Positions 33,902 to 42,081 of a stretch of 64,000 nucleotides of DNA are shown here, in pieces. Source of the stretch: Lutibacter sp. (GTDB taxonomy: Bacteria > Bacteroidota > Bacteroidia > Flavobacteriales > Flavobacteriaceae); contig NZ_JAEINV010000003.1 in assembly GCF_016342705.1 (NCBI RefSeq), forward strand, positions 1-64,000, given 5' to 3'. The translations under genes were made by a program, and so were the position numbers. The notes under the pieces are model-generated. The model worked only from the letters and a program-made list of their open reading frames with translations, did no database searches and was not told where the DNA came from. Position 1 is the stretch's first letter, and each line of letters starts with the position of its first letter.

Positions 33902-34639
33902 ATGTCAATTCTAGTAGCAGAAATATTAGGGACAATGTTGCTTATTTTATTAGGTAACGGAGTAGTAGCAAACGTAGTATTGAAAGATACAAAAGGTAAC
34001 AATTCTGGATGGATTGTTATTACAACAGCTTGGGCGTTAGCTGTATTTGTTGGAGTAGTAGTTGCGGGACCTTATAGTGGTGCGCATTTAAATCCAGCAG
34101 TAACTATTGCATTAGCAACCGCAGGAAAATTATCTTGGAGTTTAGTACCTGAATACATTGCAGGAGAAATGATTGGGGCAATGTTAGGAGCATTTTTAGT
34201 TTGGTTGTTTTATAGAGATCATTTTAATGCAACTGAAGATGAAGGTGGAAAATTAGCTTGTTTTAGTACAGGACCAGCTATTAAAAACACGTTTTCAAAT
34301 TTAATCAGCGAAATTATTGGAACCTTTGTTTTGGTATTTGTAATATTTTATTTGGCAGGACCAAACTTAGATATTATAGGGAATGTTGATGCAAAAGCAA
34401 TTATAGGGTTAGGATCTTTAGGAGCACTTCCAGTAGCATTCTTAGTTTGGGTAATTGGTTTATCATTAGGTGGAACAACTGGTTATGCAATTAATCCAGC
34501 ACGTGATTTAGGACCAAGAATTATGCACGCTATTTTACCAATAAAAGGTAAAAGTGATTGGGGATATGCTTGGATTCCAGTTGTAGGTCCAATTATTGGA
34601 TGTGTAATTGCAGCTCTTCTATATGTTGCCTTAGTTTAA
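33902..34639 (+). CDS. glpF: Glycerol facilitator (aquaglyceroporin)
   Basis: 245 residues with six membrane helices and two half-helices. Both NPA boxes are present: GAHLNPAVTIALA and GYAINPARDLGPR, the Asp after the second one marking a glycerol rather than water channel. Together with glpK it traps glycerol in the cell. Confidence 0.95.
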   Translation: MSILVAEILGTMLLILLGNGVVANVVLKDTKGNNSGWIVITTAWALAVFVGVVVAGPYSGAHLNPAVTIALATAGKLSWSLVPEYIAGEMIGAMLGAFLVWLFYRDHFNATEDEGGKLACFSTGPAIKNTFSNLISEIIGTFVLVFVIFYLAGPNLDIIGNVDAKAIIGLGSLGALPVAFLVWVIGLSLGGTTGYAINPARDLGPRIMHAILPIKGKSDWGYAWIPVVGPIIGCVIAALLYVALV

Positions 34640-34672
34640 AAAATAAAATAATTAAATTTTAAAAATATAATA

Positions 34673-35443
34673 ATGAAAAAAATATTATTAATATTATTAG
34701 TTGCTGTTTTATCAGTTCAAATGAGTGTAGCTCAAAAAGCTGAATTGAAAGATGGTCCTGTTGATTTTTCGGTAAATATACAATCAAACCATTTGTGGAG
34801 AGGTTTAGTTATTACTGATAAACCATTGGTAATGGTGCTTACAACTTTTAAATTAAACGAGTCAGGTAATTTTACTGCAGGTTTTTGGGGTGGAATGGCG
34901 ATGTCTAATGATAGCGATGGAACTCATTACAAGGAAATAAACTATTACATGCAATATGCTGCAAATGGATTTTCTATTGGGTTATGGGATTTATTTAACA
35001 CAAGAGGTGTTGCAAGTCCAGATGTTTGGGATTATAATAAAGAAACTTCAGGGCATTTATTAGATTTAAGAACATCCTATAATTTTGGAGAAAGTTTTCC
35101 TTTAACTTTAGAAGCAGACTTTTTGTTATTTGGTAGTGGAGATTCACAATTTGCTACTAATGGTGATTTTGAACAACGAACTTCAACATATGTTCAGGTT
35201 TCATATCCTTTAGTAAGTAATTCAAAAGTTAATTTAAGTGGTTATGTAGGTGCAGGTTTCTCATTAAATGGAGATACACATTTATATGGTGATGGACAAG
35301 AAAATTTTGATATTGTGAATGTTGGTTTAACAGCTTCAAAAACATTAAAACTTTCTGATTTAAGTATTCCAGTTTCTGCAACTACAATGTGGAATCCTTC
35401 TACTAAAATAGCAAGAGTTCAATTGGCAGTTACTTTATTCTAA
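34673..35443 (+). CDS. Outer-membrane beta-barrel of the glycerol operon
   Basis: 256 residues: signal peptide (to about 20, ending SVAQ) then a barrel that starts VDFSVNIQSNHLWRGLVITDKP and ends AVTLF. The start is related to the barrel at 23079 (VQSRYIWRGLQFGG). It is the last gene of glpD-glpK-glpF, 33 bases after glpF, and is closed by a terminator. A glycerol or glycerol-phosphate porin role is inferred from position. Confidence 0.7.
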   Translation: MKKILLILLVAVLSVQMSVAQKAELKDGPVDFSVNIQSNHLWRGLVITDKPLVMVLTTFKLNESGNFTAGFWGGMAMSNDSDGTHYKEINYYMQYAANGFSIGLWDLFNTRGVASPDVWDYNKETSGHLLDLRTSYNFGESFPLTLEADFLLFGSGDSQFATNGDFEQRTSTYVQVSYPLVSNSKVNLSGYVGAGFSLNGDTHLYGDGQENFDIVNVGLTASKTLKLSDLSIPVSATTMWNPSTKIARVQLAVTLF

Positions 35444-35481
35444 TTAGACAATATTTACACAGAGTTCTTTATATTTACACT

Positions 35482-35524
35482 ACCCATAATTATAACTTAA
35501 AAATTATAATTATGGGTTTTTTTA
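35482..35524 (+). terminator. Terminator of the glycerol operon
   Basis: ACCCATAATTATAA (35482-35495) and TTATAATTATGGGT (35504-35517) form a perfect 14-bp stem, followed by a run of seven T's. Confidence 0.8.
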
Positions 35525-35540
35525 GAAATAGATTTTAATA

Positions 35541-36686
35541 TTAAAATGAGTTTAATTCATTAATTGCAGCGTTTTTCTCTGCTGCTTCTATCATTAATTC
35601 TAATGAAAATTCTTTTTGATTCTCAGTATTTAAGGTAAGATTAATATTCTTTGAAAAGCCACCATTATTAAGGAGTTCATTAAAAAGAGCCCACATATTT
35701 TTTGAAATTTCTTCAGTAGTTTTTTCAACAAAAGTTGAACCAGCCCAAGAATCTACAGTTTTTGTAATTGCAGTTTCATTCTCAATTAAAAGCACGGTGT
35801 TTATATTTGAAATTACACTTTGTGCGTCTCCTAAAAATACTGAAAGTACTTTGTGGGAATTATTAAAATTTTGAAGCGCGTGTATTTTAAGAGCTAAAGA
35901 TTGTTGTTGTTTAGGGTTAAATTGATTTATCATTTTTGCCCAAAGAAATCTTGCCGCTCTCATTTTTGAGATTTCTAAAAAATGATTGTCTTCAATGGAA
36001 CAATTAAAAGATATTTTTGGAGCAATACTATCAATAGTCATTCCTTTTGAAATACAATTTGTGATGTTTTCATAAGTTTCCGCTAAAAAATAAGCTAATT
36101 CAGTTTCAACAGTTTTTTTGTTCTTTGGTAGAGTTGCAGAAATTGATATGGTATTAAAATTTGGTAAATGCTTTTTTGAATATTTTAAAATGGATTCAAT
36201 TATATTTTGATGAAATTCAGTATTAATTATAGCATTTTTATAATTGTAATTAATAGATAAAGTCAAGCTTTCCTGTACAATTCCTAGTTGTTTGGTTGCT
36301 GCTATAAATAAAGATAAAACAGTTAAAATGGCGTTTTTTGTAGTTAAAGTTATGGAGAGCTCCTTTAAAGGAATTTCTCTTAACAATAGCTTCATATCGT
36401 CAACAGACTCAATTAAAATTCCTGAAGTTGCTTCGGGAAACGTTTTTATATCAAGAATTACGGCTTTATAACCTAAAGAAATATGTTCTTTAATAAAAGT
36501 ATTACTTTTTTCAGGTGATGAAAAATTAACTAATAATTGTGTAATTAAAGGTTTTTTTAAAAACATAGTAGCATCAATACCTCGCAGAAACGGAGCAGTT
36601 CCAGCAATAAAATCTTCATGTTCAAAATAAGAGATTTTCTCATTTTGAGTTTGAATTGAAAGGGCTGAAAAATCTTTACGTTTCAT
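35541..36686 (-). CDS. Degenerate methylmalonyl-CoA-mutase large-subunit-like protein without a B12 domain
   Basis: 381 residues. FIAGTAPFLRGIDATMFLKKP, SVDDMKLLLREIPLKELSITLTTKNAIL, SKMRAARFLWAKMINQFNPKQQQSLALKIH and ITKTVDSWAGSTFVEKTTEEI align with the TIM-barrel domain of mutase alpha chains. The family's roughly 700 residues are cut to 381: the C-terminal cobalamin domain (DxHxxG) is absent. The substrate Tyr of the ATMY motif is Phe, the active-site SGYHMQEAGAT has become SATLPKNKKTV (catalytic His lost), and the RTHxQTSGWS loop is gone. It is probably not a working mutase. It is coupled to the beta-like gene upstream (8-base gap). Confidence 0.75.
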   Translation of the reverse strand: MKRKDFSALSIQTQNEKISYFEHEDFIAGTAPFLRGIDATMFLKKPLITQLLVNFSSPEKSNTFIKEHISLGYKAVILDIKTFPEATSGILIESVDDMKLLLREIPLKELSITLTTKNAILTVLSLFIAATKQLGIVQESLTLSINYNYKNAIINTEFHQNIIESILKYSKKHLPNFNTISISATLPKNKKTVETELAYFLAETYENITNCISKGMTIDSIAPKISFNCSIEDNHFLEISKMRAARFLWAKMINQFNPKQQQSLALKIHALQNFNNSHKVLSVFLGDAQSVISNINTVLLIENETAITKTVDSWAGSTFVEKTTEEISKNMWALFNELLNNGGFSKNINLTLNTENQKEFSLELMIEAAEKNAAINELNSF

Positions 36687-36694
36687 TTTTATTG

Positions 36695-37993
36695 TTATTT
36701 TTGCTCTAATTTAGCGGCTAATCTTTTCGCTATAATAGGAATTATTAAGGTTTGTCTATAATTTTTTAAGGTTGAGGTTTCTTTAAACATAGTTGCTTTT
36801 TCAACGTTGTTTTTAAATTTATTACTTCCAACTAAAATAAGTTCTCCAGTATTAAATTGATTTTGTTCTTTTTTTGCGTTTTCAGCTATTTTACGTTGAA
36901 TGATTCCTTCTTTAAGTTGGTGTAAAAATCCACCGCTTTTTTCAATTTCTTTAAAAATATCGAGTGCTTTTTCGGCAATTTGTTTGGTTAAAGATTCTAT
37001 GTAATAATTACCTTCTGTAATTTCTTGGATATTATTTTTTAAAAATTCCTCTTTTAAACTTACTAAATTTTGTAAGCAAGATTTATTATTACTATTGTTT
37101 GAAATAGTATTAGCGCCACCGATAATTCCGCTCATAAATTCGGTTGAAACCCTTTGCACATGGTTATTGTAGCTATCTGAGGTTTTGTTTCTAAAACTTG
37201 GTTCAACAAAAACTTGTGCACTACAATTTGTATTGTATTGCTCACAAATTAGTTGATATAAGTATCTAAAAGCCCTAATTTTTGCAATTTCAAAAAAATA
37301 ATTACTGCCTAAAGCAAATTTAAATTGAATTTTAGCTGCAATATTCCCTCCAAATTTGTTTAAATATTCATTTGCGTGTGCCAATGCATACGCTATTTGT
37401 TGTATACTATTTGCACCTGCATTTTGATAAATTTCTGAATTTACACTTATCACAAAATTTGGTTTCGCAGTTTTTAGGATGTTTTCTAATGTATTAAAAT
37501 CAGTAGTTAAATTAGAATACCAATTCCCTGTTTTTGCTAAATTTCCAATAATATCAATATTTAAATAAACAATTTCGGTATTTAGCGTTTTACAAAGATC
37601 TTGTAGAAAAGTTTCAGATAAAAAACTGAAACTGAAATGGAACTCAACATTTTTATGCAATAAATTTTGAAATACTGTTTTAACACTAAATGGTTTTGCA
37701 GCTTTAAATTGAATGGTGTTTACACCTTTATTAATAGCTTTTACAGCTTCATTATTAGCAGTTTCTTCATTTAAAATAGTAACTGATTGGCAAATTTTAA
37801 AAGTATTATCAATGATTGGAACCTGTATTTTTTCAAAACTATCAGAGTGATAAAAAGGTTTTATAGTAATTCCTTCATTTGTTTTGGTAAGCAGTGTTTG
37901 ATTATAATCTGCACCGTCTAATTCAAACTGAATTTTTTGTTTCCAAGCTGCTGATGAACTTGGTTGAAATTCATTGGTGAAAAAATTAGACAT
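36695..37993 (-). CDS. Methylmalonyl-CoA mutase small-subunit-like protein
   Basis: 432 residues. WKQKIQFELDGADYNQTLLTKTNEGITIKPFYHSD is the typical N-terminus of mutase small (beta) chains, and residues near IAKIRAFRYLYQLICEQYN and ITEGNYYIESLTKQIAEKALDIFKEIEKSGGFLHQLKEGIIQRKIAENAKKEQ match the barrel end. It too lacks a B12 domain, which is common for beta chains in this group. The only alpha-like gene nearby is itself degenerate, so enzymatic activity of the pair is doubtful unless a full alpha subunit exists elsewhere. Confidence 0.78.
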   Translation of the reverse strand: MSNFFTNEFQPSSSAAWKQKIQFELDGADYNQTLLTKTNEGITIKPFYHSDSFEKIQVPIIDNTFKICQSVTILNEETANNEAVKAINKGVNTIQFKAAKPFSVKTVFQNLLHKNVEFHFSFSFLSETFLQDLCKTLNTEIVYLNIDIIGNLAKTGNWYSNLTTDFNTLENILKTAKPNFVISVNSEIYQNAGANSIQQIAYALAHANEYLNKFGGNIAAKIQFKFALGSNYFFEIAKIRAFRYLYQLICEQYNTNCSAQVFVEPSFRNKTSDSYNNHVQRVSTEFMSGIIGGANTISNNSNNKSCLQNLVSLKEEFLKNNIQEITEGNYYIESLTKQIAEKALDIFKEIEKSGGFLHQLKEGIIQRKIAENAKKEQNQFNTGELILVGSNKFKNNVEKATMFKETSTLKNYRQTLIIPIIAKRLAAKLEQK

Positions 37994-38033
37994 AGTTTTT
38001 ATTGTTGAATAAAATGATGAGATTAAAAATACG

Positions 38034-38354
38034 TTATTTTTTTTCTAAAGTATCGTATTCAATAATGTAAATATCTTCATTTTCTTTTTTCATATGGTAT
38101 TCTTCACGAGCAAATTTTTCTAATTCTTCTTTGTCTTTTAACTTATTGATGAGTTCTTTATCGTGATTTATTTCAGAATTGTAATATTCTTTTTCACTAT
38201 TTAATTTATCAATCTCTTTATTAAACTCTCTGTGAGTTAAGTAAGAGTTTTCATCAAAAAAAAGCATCCAAACAATAAATGTCACTAAAATAATAACATA
38301 TTTATTGGTAATAAATTTTATGAATGGTTTATTTCTGAATTGTGAAAAAGTCAT
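38034..38354 (-). CDS. FtsB/DivIC-type septum-formation protein
   Basis: 106 residues: a basic N-terminus, one membrane helix (about 18-32) and a coiled coil (about 40-90: EFNKEIDKLNSEKEYYNSEINHDKELINKLKD) ending ELEKFAREEYHMKKENEDIYII, the DivIC/FtsB hallmark. It would act in the cell-division FtsQLB complex. It lies four bases after udk and 40 before the mutase-like gene. Confidence 0.87.
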   Translation of the reverse strand: MTFSQFRNKPFIKFITNKYVIILVTFIVWMLFFDENSYLTHREFNKEIDKLNSEKEYYNSEINHDKELINKLKDKEELEKFAREEYHMKKENEDIYIIEYDTLEKK

Positions 38355-38358
38355 TATT

Positions 38359-38964
38359 TTAAAGTTTGTTACTAATAACCGTCCTTACAATATCTATGGC
38401 AACAGTATTATACCTGTCATTAGGAATTATAATATCTGCATAATTTTTTGTTGGCTCTATAAATTGCTGATGCATAGGTTTTAATGTGTTTTGATAGCGA
38501 GTTAAAACTTCATTAATATCTCTTCCGCGCTCTTCAATATCTCGTCGTATTCTTCTAATTAAGCGTTCATCAGTATCTGCATGAACAAATATTTTAATAT
38601 CAAACAAATCTCTTAATTCCTTGTTGTTAAAAATAAGAATTCCTTCAACAATTACAACTTTTCTTGGATGTGTTAAAAGTGTATCTACAGTTCTGTCATG
38701 CGTCACAAAAGAATATACAGGTTGTTGAATAACTTCGCCTTTTCTTAATTTATTTAAATCAGAAACTAGCAGTTCAAAATCAATTGCTTTTGGATGGTCA
38801 AAATTAATTTTGGTACGTTCTAGATAAGAAAGGTTGTGGGTTGCGTTGTAATATGAATCCTGAGATATAACACATACTTCATCGGCAGGTAATTCATGTA
38901 ATATTTGATTTACTACAGTTGTTTTACCACTTCCAGTTCCTCCAGCAATTCCTATTATAAGCAT
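38359..38964 (-). CDS. udk: Uridine kinase
   Basis: Phosphorylates uridine and cytidine in pyrimidine salvage. 201 residues. P-loop GIAGGTGSGKTTV near the start, SQDSYYNATHNLS, FDHPKAIDFELL, PVYSFVTHDRT, VVIVEGILIFNNKELRDLFDIKIFV and RRIRRDIEERGRDINEVL are the family sites. It is the first gene of the four-gene run udk - ftsB-like - mutase-like pair, a conserved flavobacterial order. Confidence 0.95.
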   Translation of the reverse strand: MLIIGIAGGTGSGKTTVVNQILHELPADEVCVISQDSYYNATHNLSYLERTKINFDHPKAIDFELLVSDLNKLRKGEVIQQPVYSFVTHDRTVDTLLTHPRKVVIVEGILIFNNKELRDLFDIKIFVHADTDERLIRRIRRDIEERGRDINEVLTRYQNTLKPMHQQFIEPTKNYADIIIPNDRYNTVAIDIVRTVISNKL

Positions 38965-39035
38965 ACTTTTATAAGTTTATTTTCAACTGCGAATTTAATA
39001 AATTTAAATAGTATTCATTTATATTAAATCAAATA

Positions 39036-39069
39036 AAAAAGCCTCTTCAAATTTGAAGAGGCTTTTTTG
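39036..39069 (-). terminator. Terminator of tRNA-Thr
   Basis: AAAAAAGCCTCTTCAAA and TTTGAAGAGGCTTTTTT form a strong stem directly after the tRNA 3' end on the minus strand; it is usable in both directions. Confidence 0.75.
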
Positions 39070-39143
39070 AGCCGATAGAGGGACTCGAACCCACGACCTG
39101 CTGATTACAAATCAGCTGCTCTAGCCAGCTGAGCTACATCGGC
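39070..39143 (-). tRNA. tRNA-Thr (TGT)
   Basis: Minus-strand cloverleaf of 74 bases. GCCGATG begins the acceptor stem, the D-arm reads AGCTCAGCTGGCTAGAGC, the anticodon loop TTTGTAA is flanked by CTGA and TCAG, giving anticodon TGT, and the T-arm holds GGTTCGAGTCC. The CCA end is not encoded. A near-consensus -7 box (plus CAAATTAA, 39157-39164, one mismatch) lies upstream. Confidence 0.96.
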
Positions 39144-39287
39144 TTATTAACGGGTGCAAATTAAATTACTTTCTGTTTAATTACCAAATATTTTTCGATA
39201 TTTTTTTAATTATTTTTTATTACTTCAGTAACAGAATTAGTTACGTATTATATTTATATTTGATAGGTAATATTTATAAGGTGATAA

Positions 39288-39313
39288 TGTGACTTAAATT
39301 AGTGTTTAGTGTC
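39288..39313 (+). promoter_or_regulatory. Putative ECF-sigma promoter of the GIN-domain operon
   Basis: TGTGAC (39288-39293), 16 bases, TGTC (39310-39313), ending 27 bases before the ATG at 39341. It resembles ECF-type -35/-10 elements (TGwAAC-N16-CGTC in Gram-positive model systems) and recurs before the genes at 41906 and 42082. A housekeeping-type -7 box (TATATTTG, 39255-39262) is also present upstream. Confidence 0.5.
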
Positions 39314-39340
39314 TAATTTTATATAATTTAAACTTCAAAG

Positions 39341-40165
39341 ATGAAAAAAATAGTTTTAATGCTAATTTTAGTGATTTGTATAACTAATGTATTTGCGCAA
39401 AAAAAAGCAAAATTAAAGGGAAATAAAATAGTGACGGATGTATTTAATACCTTAGAAGGGTTTAATGCTGTTGATATTGGGGATAATTTAAAAGTTACAA
39501 TTTCTCAAGCAGGGAATAACGGATATCATTTAATGGCAGATGAAAATTTGGTGAGTGATATTAATTTTCAAGTTATAGATAGTGTTTTAAAAATTTACAC
39601 TACTTCAAACATTGTTTCGAAGAAAAAACTTGAAATTGATTTAACAGTAAAAAATATTTCGAATTTAACATTAAGAGATGATGCTAAATTGACGTGTATT
39701 AGTAAAATTTACGCAAAAAGTTTAACCTTTGCAGCTTTTGATAATGCTTCATTTAAACTAGATTTAAAGGCTGATAATTCTTATTTTAGGTTGGCGAAAA
39801 GTGTGTCGGGTGAAATTAGTTTAAACGGACAAAAAGCGGTGATGATGTTTGATGAAAATTCTTTTATGAAAGGAAATGTTGTTTTAGAAGAGTTAGAATT
39901 GAAAATGACTGACAGATCTGACCTAGATTTGTCTGGAGAAGTGAACAATTTACAATTTAATGGAACTGGTTCGGGTACGTTAAAAGGAAAAGATTTAAAA
40001 ACAACAAATTCAAATGTGAATATAGCCGAATCTGCACTTGTACATATTTATACTAGTAAACTTTTAAAAATATATGCAAAAGATAAAAGTAAAATATATG
40101 TGTATGGAAAGCCAGAAATTAAAGTGGAAGGGTTAAATGATAAATCTGAAATAATTAAAAGATAA
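39341..40165 (+). CDS. GIN-domain (DUF2807) exported protein
   Basis: 274 residues with a signal peptide (about 1-19, ending VFAQ). The body has the head-GIN pattern, a right-handed beta helix of short repeats: LEGFNAVDIGDNLKVTISQ, VKNISNLTLRDDAKL, SLTFAAFDNASFKLDL, DRSDLDLSGEVNNLQFNGTGSGTLKGKDL. DUF2807 members are often called putative adhesins but are generally uncharacterised. It leads a three-gene unit with lapA-like and a hypothetical gene. Confidence 0.83.
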   Translation: MKKIVLMLILVICITNVFAQKKAKLKGNKIVTDVFNTLEGFNAVDIGDNLKVTISQAGNNGYHLMADENLVSDINFQVIDSVLKIYTTSNIVSKKKLEIDLTVKNISNLTLRDDAKLTCISKIYAKSLTFAAFDNASFKLDLKADNSYFRLAKSVSGEISLNGQKAVMMFDENSFMKGNVVLEELELKMTDRSDLDLSGEVNNLQFNGTGSGTLKGKDLKTTNSNVNIAESALVHIYTSKLLKIYAKDKSKIYVYGKPEIKVEGLNDKSEIIKR

Positions 40166-40169
40166 ACGA

Positions 40170-40382
40170 ATGAAATTTAAAACTTTTTTAATTGTAGTAT
40201 TTATTTCACTTATTGTAATTTTTTCAATACAAAATGTAGAAATAACAGATATTAAATTCCTTTTTTGGAAATTATCTATTTCAAGAGTATTAATAATTTT
40301 AGGAAGTTTTGCTATTGGAATTTTAGTAGGTGTGTTAATTTCAATGAAAAAAAAATATTTAAAAAAAGATAGTAATGGCTAA
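40170..40382 (+). CDS. LapA-family small membrane protein
   Basis: 70 residues, two membrane helices (about 4-22 and 38-58) around the loop QNVEITDIKFLFWKLSISRVL, the DUF1049/LapA signature (SIQN...F). In E. coli LapA takes part in control of LPS synthesis. It is four bases after the GIN-domain gene, and its last eight bases overlap the next start. Confidence 0.82.
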   Translation: MKFKTFLIVVFISLIVIFSIQNVEITDIKFLFWKLSISRVLIILGSFAIGILVGVLISMKKKYLKKDSNG

Positions 40383-40818
40383 AATAAAATCTGTTCTTTT
40401 AGGTGCAATCCCGGAAATTATAAATGTAGGTGATGAGGTGACTGATATTATTGTTCATACAAAAATTGAATTTCATCCGTTGGATATTTCCCTTCAAATG
40501 GAATATCAATTATTCTTGTTTGTATATGATATAAATGGTGAAATAGATATCCCTGTTATTATTGGAAATTGGAATGAAACTCAGGTTTATGGAGTTTCAA
40601 ATGATAGAAATGACCACCTTTTAGGGAAAGTTAATATTTTGATAACTGCAGAAAATAATCAATTAGATTTTGAAACACCAATAGCTTTAAAATTAGGAAA
40701 TTTAGAAGAAGGAGATTCTTATTTTTCCAGAAAGCTAGAGGTATTTGCAACATTAATTCCTGCTATTGGAAGAGCTTCAGCTTGGTCGGACTCATTTGAA
40801 GCTAATTTAATTTTTTAA
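40375..40818 (+). CDS. Hypothetical soluble protein
   Basis: 147 residues without a signal or membrane segment. Its sequence (LLGAIPEIINVGDEVTDIIVH, FLFVYDINGEIDIPVIIGNWNETQV, LLGKVNILITAENNQLDFE) suggests an all-beta fold. No family is recognised. The ATG lies inside the end of the LapA gene, so the two are translationally coupled. Confidence 0.6.
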   Translation: MAKIKSVLLGAIPEIINVGDEVTDIIVHTKIEFHPLDISLQMEYQLFLFVYDINGEIDIPVIIGNWNETQVYGVSNDRNDHLLGKVNILITAENNQLDFETPIALKLGNLEEGDSYFSRKLEVFATLIPAIGRASAWSDSFEANLIF

Positions 40819-40820
40819 AT

Positions 40821-41906
40821 TTAATTGTTAAATATTTTTATTTCCACTCTTCTAGCTTTGGCTTCATTACCTTCATTGTAATCTATTCCAAAGGAATTTG
40901 AGGAAATTCTTTCTGCTTCAATACCGTTTTCAATTAGGAAATATTTCACTGATGCTGTTCTTTTTGAAGACAAGATTTTATTGTAGTTTTTATTTCCAGA
41001 ATTACTTGAATATCCTTTTAAATAGATATGAATTAATTTGTTTGGTAAAGCTATGTTCAACAATTCTTTTAAAGTTTCCTGGTTTTCATAACTCAAGTTT
41101 GAGATGTTATTTTCAAATAAAAGAATCTTGTTAAAAGCAATTTTTTGAGGTATTTTTTTAATTGAATCTGAAACAATAGCATTCTTATTTAATTCAATAG
41201 AATTTTTTAAGATGCTTTTCTGAATTGAATCTTGTGTCTTTAATTTATTTTCTAAAACACTTATTCTTTCATTTGAATTCAAAATTGTTAAGGAATCAAC
41301 TTTTTTAATACTTTCCTTGTTTTGCAGCACATAAATAGTATCGGTTTTATATACAAAAGTCTCTGAAATTATTGGTTTTTGTTCAATCTTTTTTGAATCA
41401 ATAGTGTTTTTAGCTTCTATAGGTTTTAGTTCATCAACCTTATGAATGCTATTTTTATTTAATATAAATGATGTAATTACTGCTTTTAATTCTTTAATCT
41501 CAGTTTGAATGCTATCTAAATCTGCTTTATTTACTAAAACGGTATTTTCTATATCCGTTACAACTAATTCTTTTTTATATTTTAGCTGTTTTTCAGTTTT
41601 AAATTGAGGTTTTTTACTTAAAAATGAATCATTTTTTATTTCAACAATTTTTGAATCTAATTTTACAGGATTGTTTTTAACTAATGAATCTTGTTGTAAA
41701 TCAAGGCTATTATTTATAAAAGTTTTTTCGTTTTTCTGATCATTTTTATAGGATGCTACTTTGTGCTTCTTCAACATTTTTGTAAAAGATGATAACTGTC
41801 CTTCAGAAACTTTTATAGTAGCATTATTTTGTATTTGCTGCCCCAATATAGATGAGCTTAAAAATAAAATGAATAAAGTGATAGCTGAATTTAAATATGT
41901 TTTCAT
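40821..41906 (-). CDS. OmpA-family protein with a long coiled linker
   Basis: 361 residues: signal peptide (about 1-22, ending LGQQ), a long Lys/Asp/Asn/Ser-rich middle with short coiled-coil stretches (about 45-260), then a C-terminal OmpA-like domain (KILLFENNISNLSYENQETLKELL, IHIYLKGYSSNSGNKNYNKILSSKRTASVKYFLIENGIEAERISSNSFG, ARRVEIKI) expected to bind peptidoglycan. It has no N-terminal barrel. It is divergent from the barrel/coiled-coil gene at 42082 and has the same ECF-like promoter. Confidence 0.82.
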   Translation of the reverse strand: MKTYLNSAITLFILFLSSSILGQQIQNNATIKVSEGQLSSFTKMLKKHKVASYKNDQKNEKTFINNSLDLQQDSLVKNNPVKLDSKIVEIKNDSFLSKKPQFKTEKQLKYKKELVVTDIENTVLVNKADLDSIQTEIKELKAVITSFILNKNSIHKVDELKPIEAKNTIDSKKIEQKPIISETFVYKTDTIYVLQNKESIKKVDSLTILNSNERISVLENKLKTQDSIQKSILKNSIELNKNAIVSDSIKKIPQKIAFNKILLFENNISNLSYENQETLKELLNIALPNKLIHIYLKGYSSNSGNKNYNKILSSKRTASVKYFLIENGIEAERISSNSFGIDYNEGNEAKARRVEIKIFNN

Positions 41907-41932
41907 GAATTAATCTATATTTTTTTAGTTGA

Positions 41933-41958
41933 GACACAAAAAATTAAATTATGTCACA
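41933..41958 (-). promoter_or_regulatory. Putative ECF-sigma promoter of the OmpA-family gene
   Basis: Minus-strand TGTGAC (plus 41953-41958), 16 bases, TGTC (plus 41933-41936), ending 26 bases before the ATG at 41906. Same spacing as at 39288 and 41987. Confidence 0.5.
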
Positions 41959-41986
41959 TCTAAATTATAATTTTAATAGTATTAAT

Positions 41987-42012
41987 TGTGACTTTTGTTA
42001 TTAATTTGTGTC
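41987..42012 (+). promoter_or_regulatory. Putative ECF-sigma promoter of the barrel/coiled-coil gene
   Basis: TGTGAC (41987-41992), 16 bases, TGTC (42009-42012), 69 bases before the ATG at 42082. The third copy of the motif within 2.8 kb; it and the minus-strand copy stand back to back. Confidence 0.48.
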
Positions 42013-42081
42013 ATATCTAAAATTTCTTCCTAAATGAAGAAGGTTAAAATAATAGAATTAATTAAATATATAATTATATAA

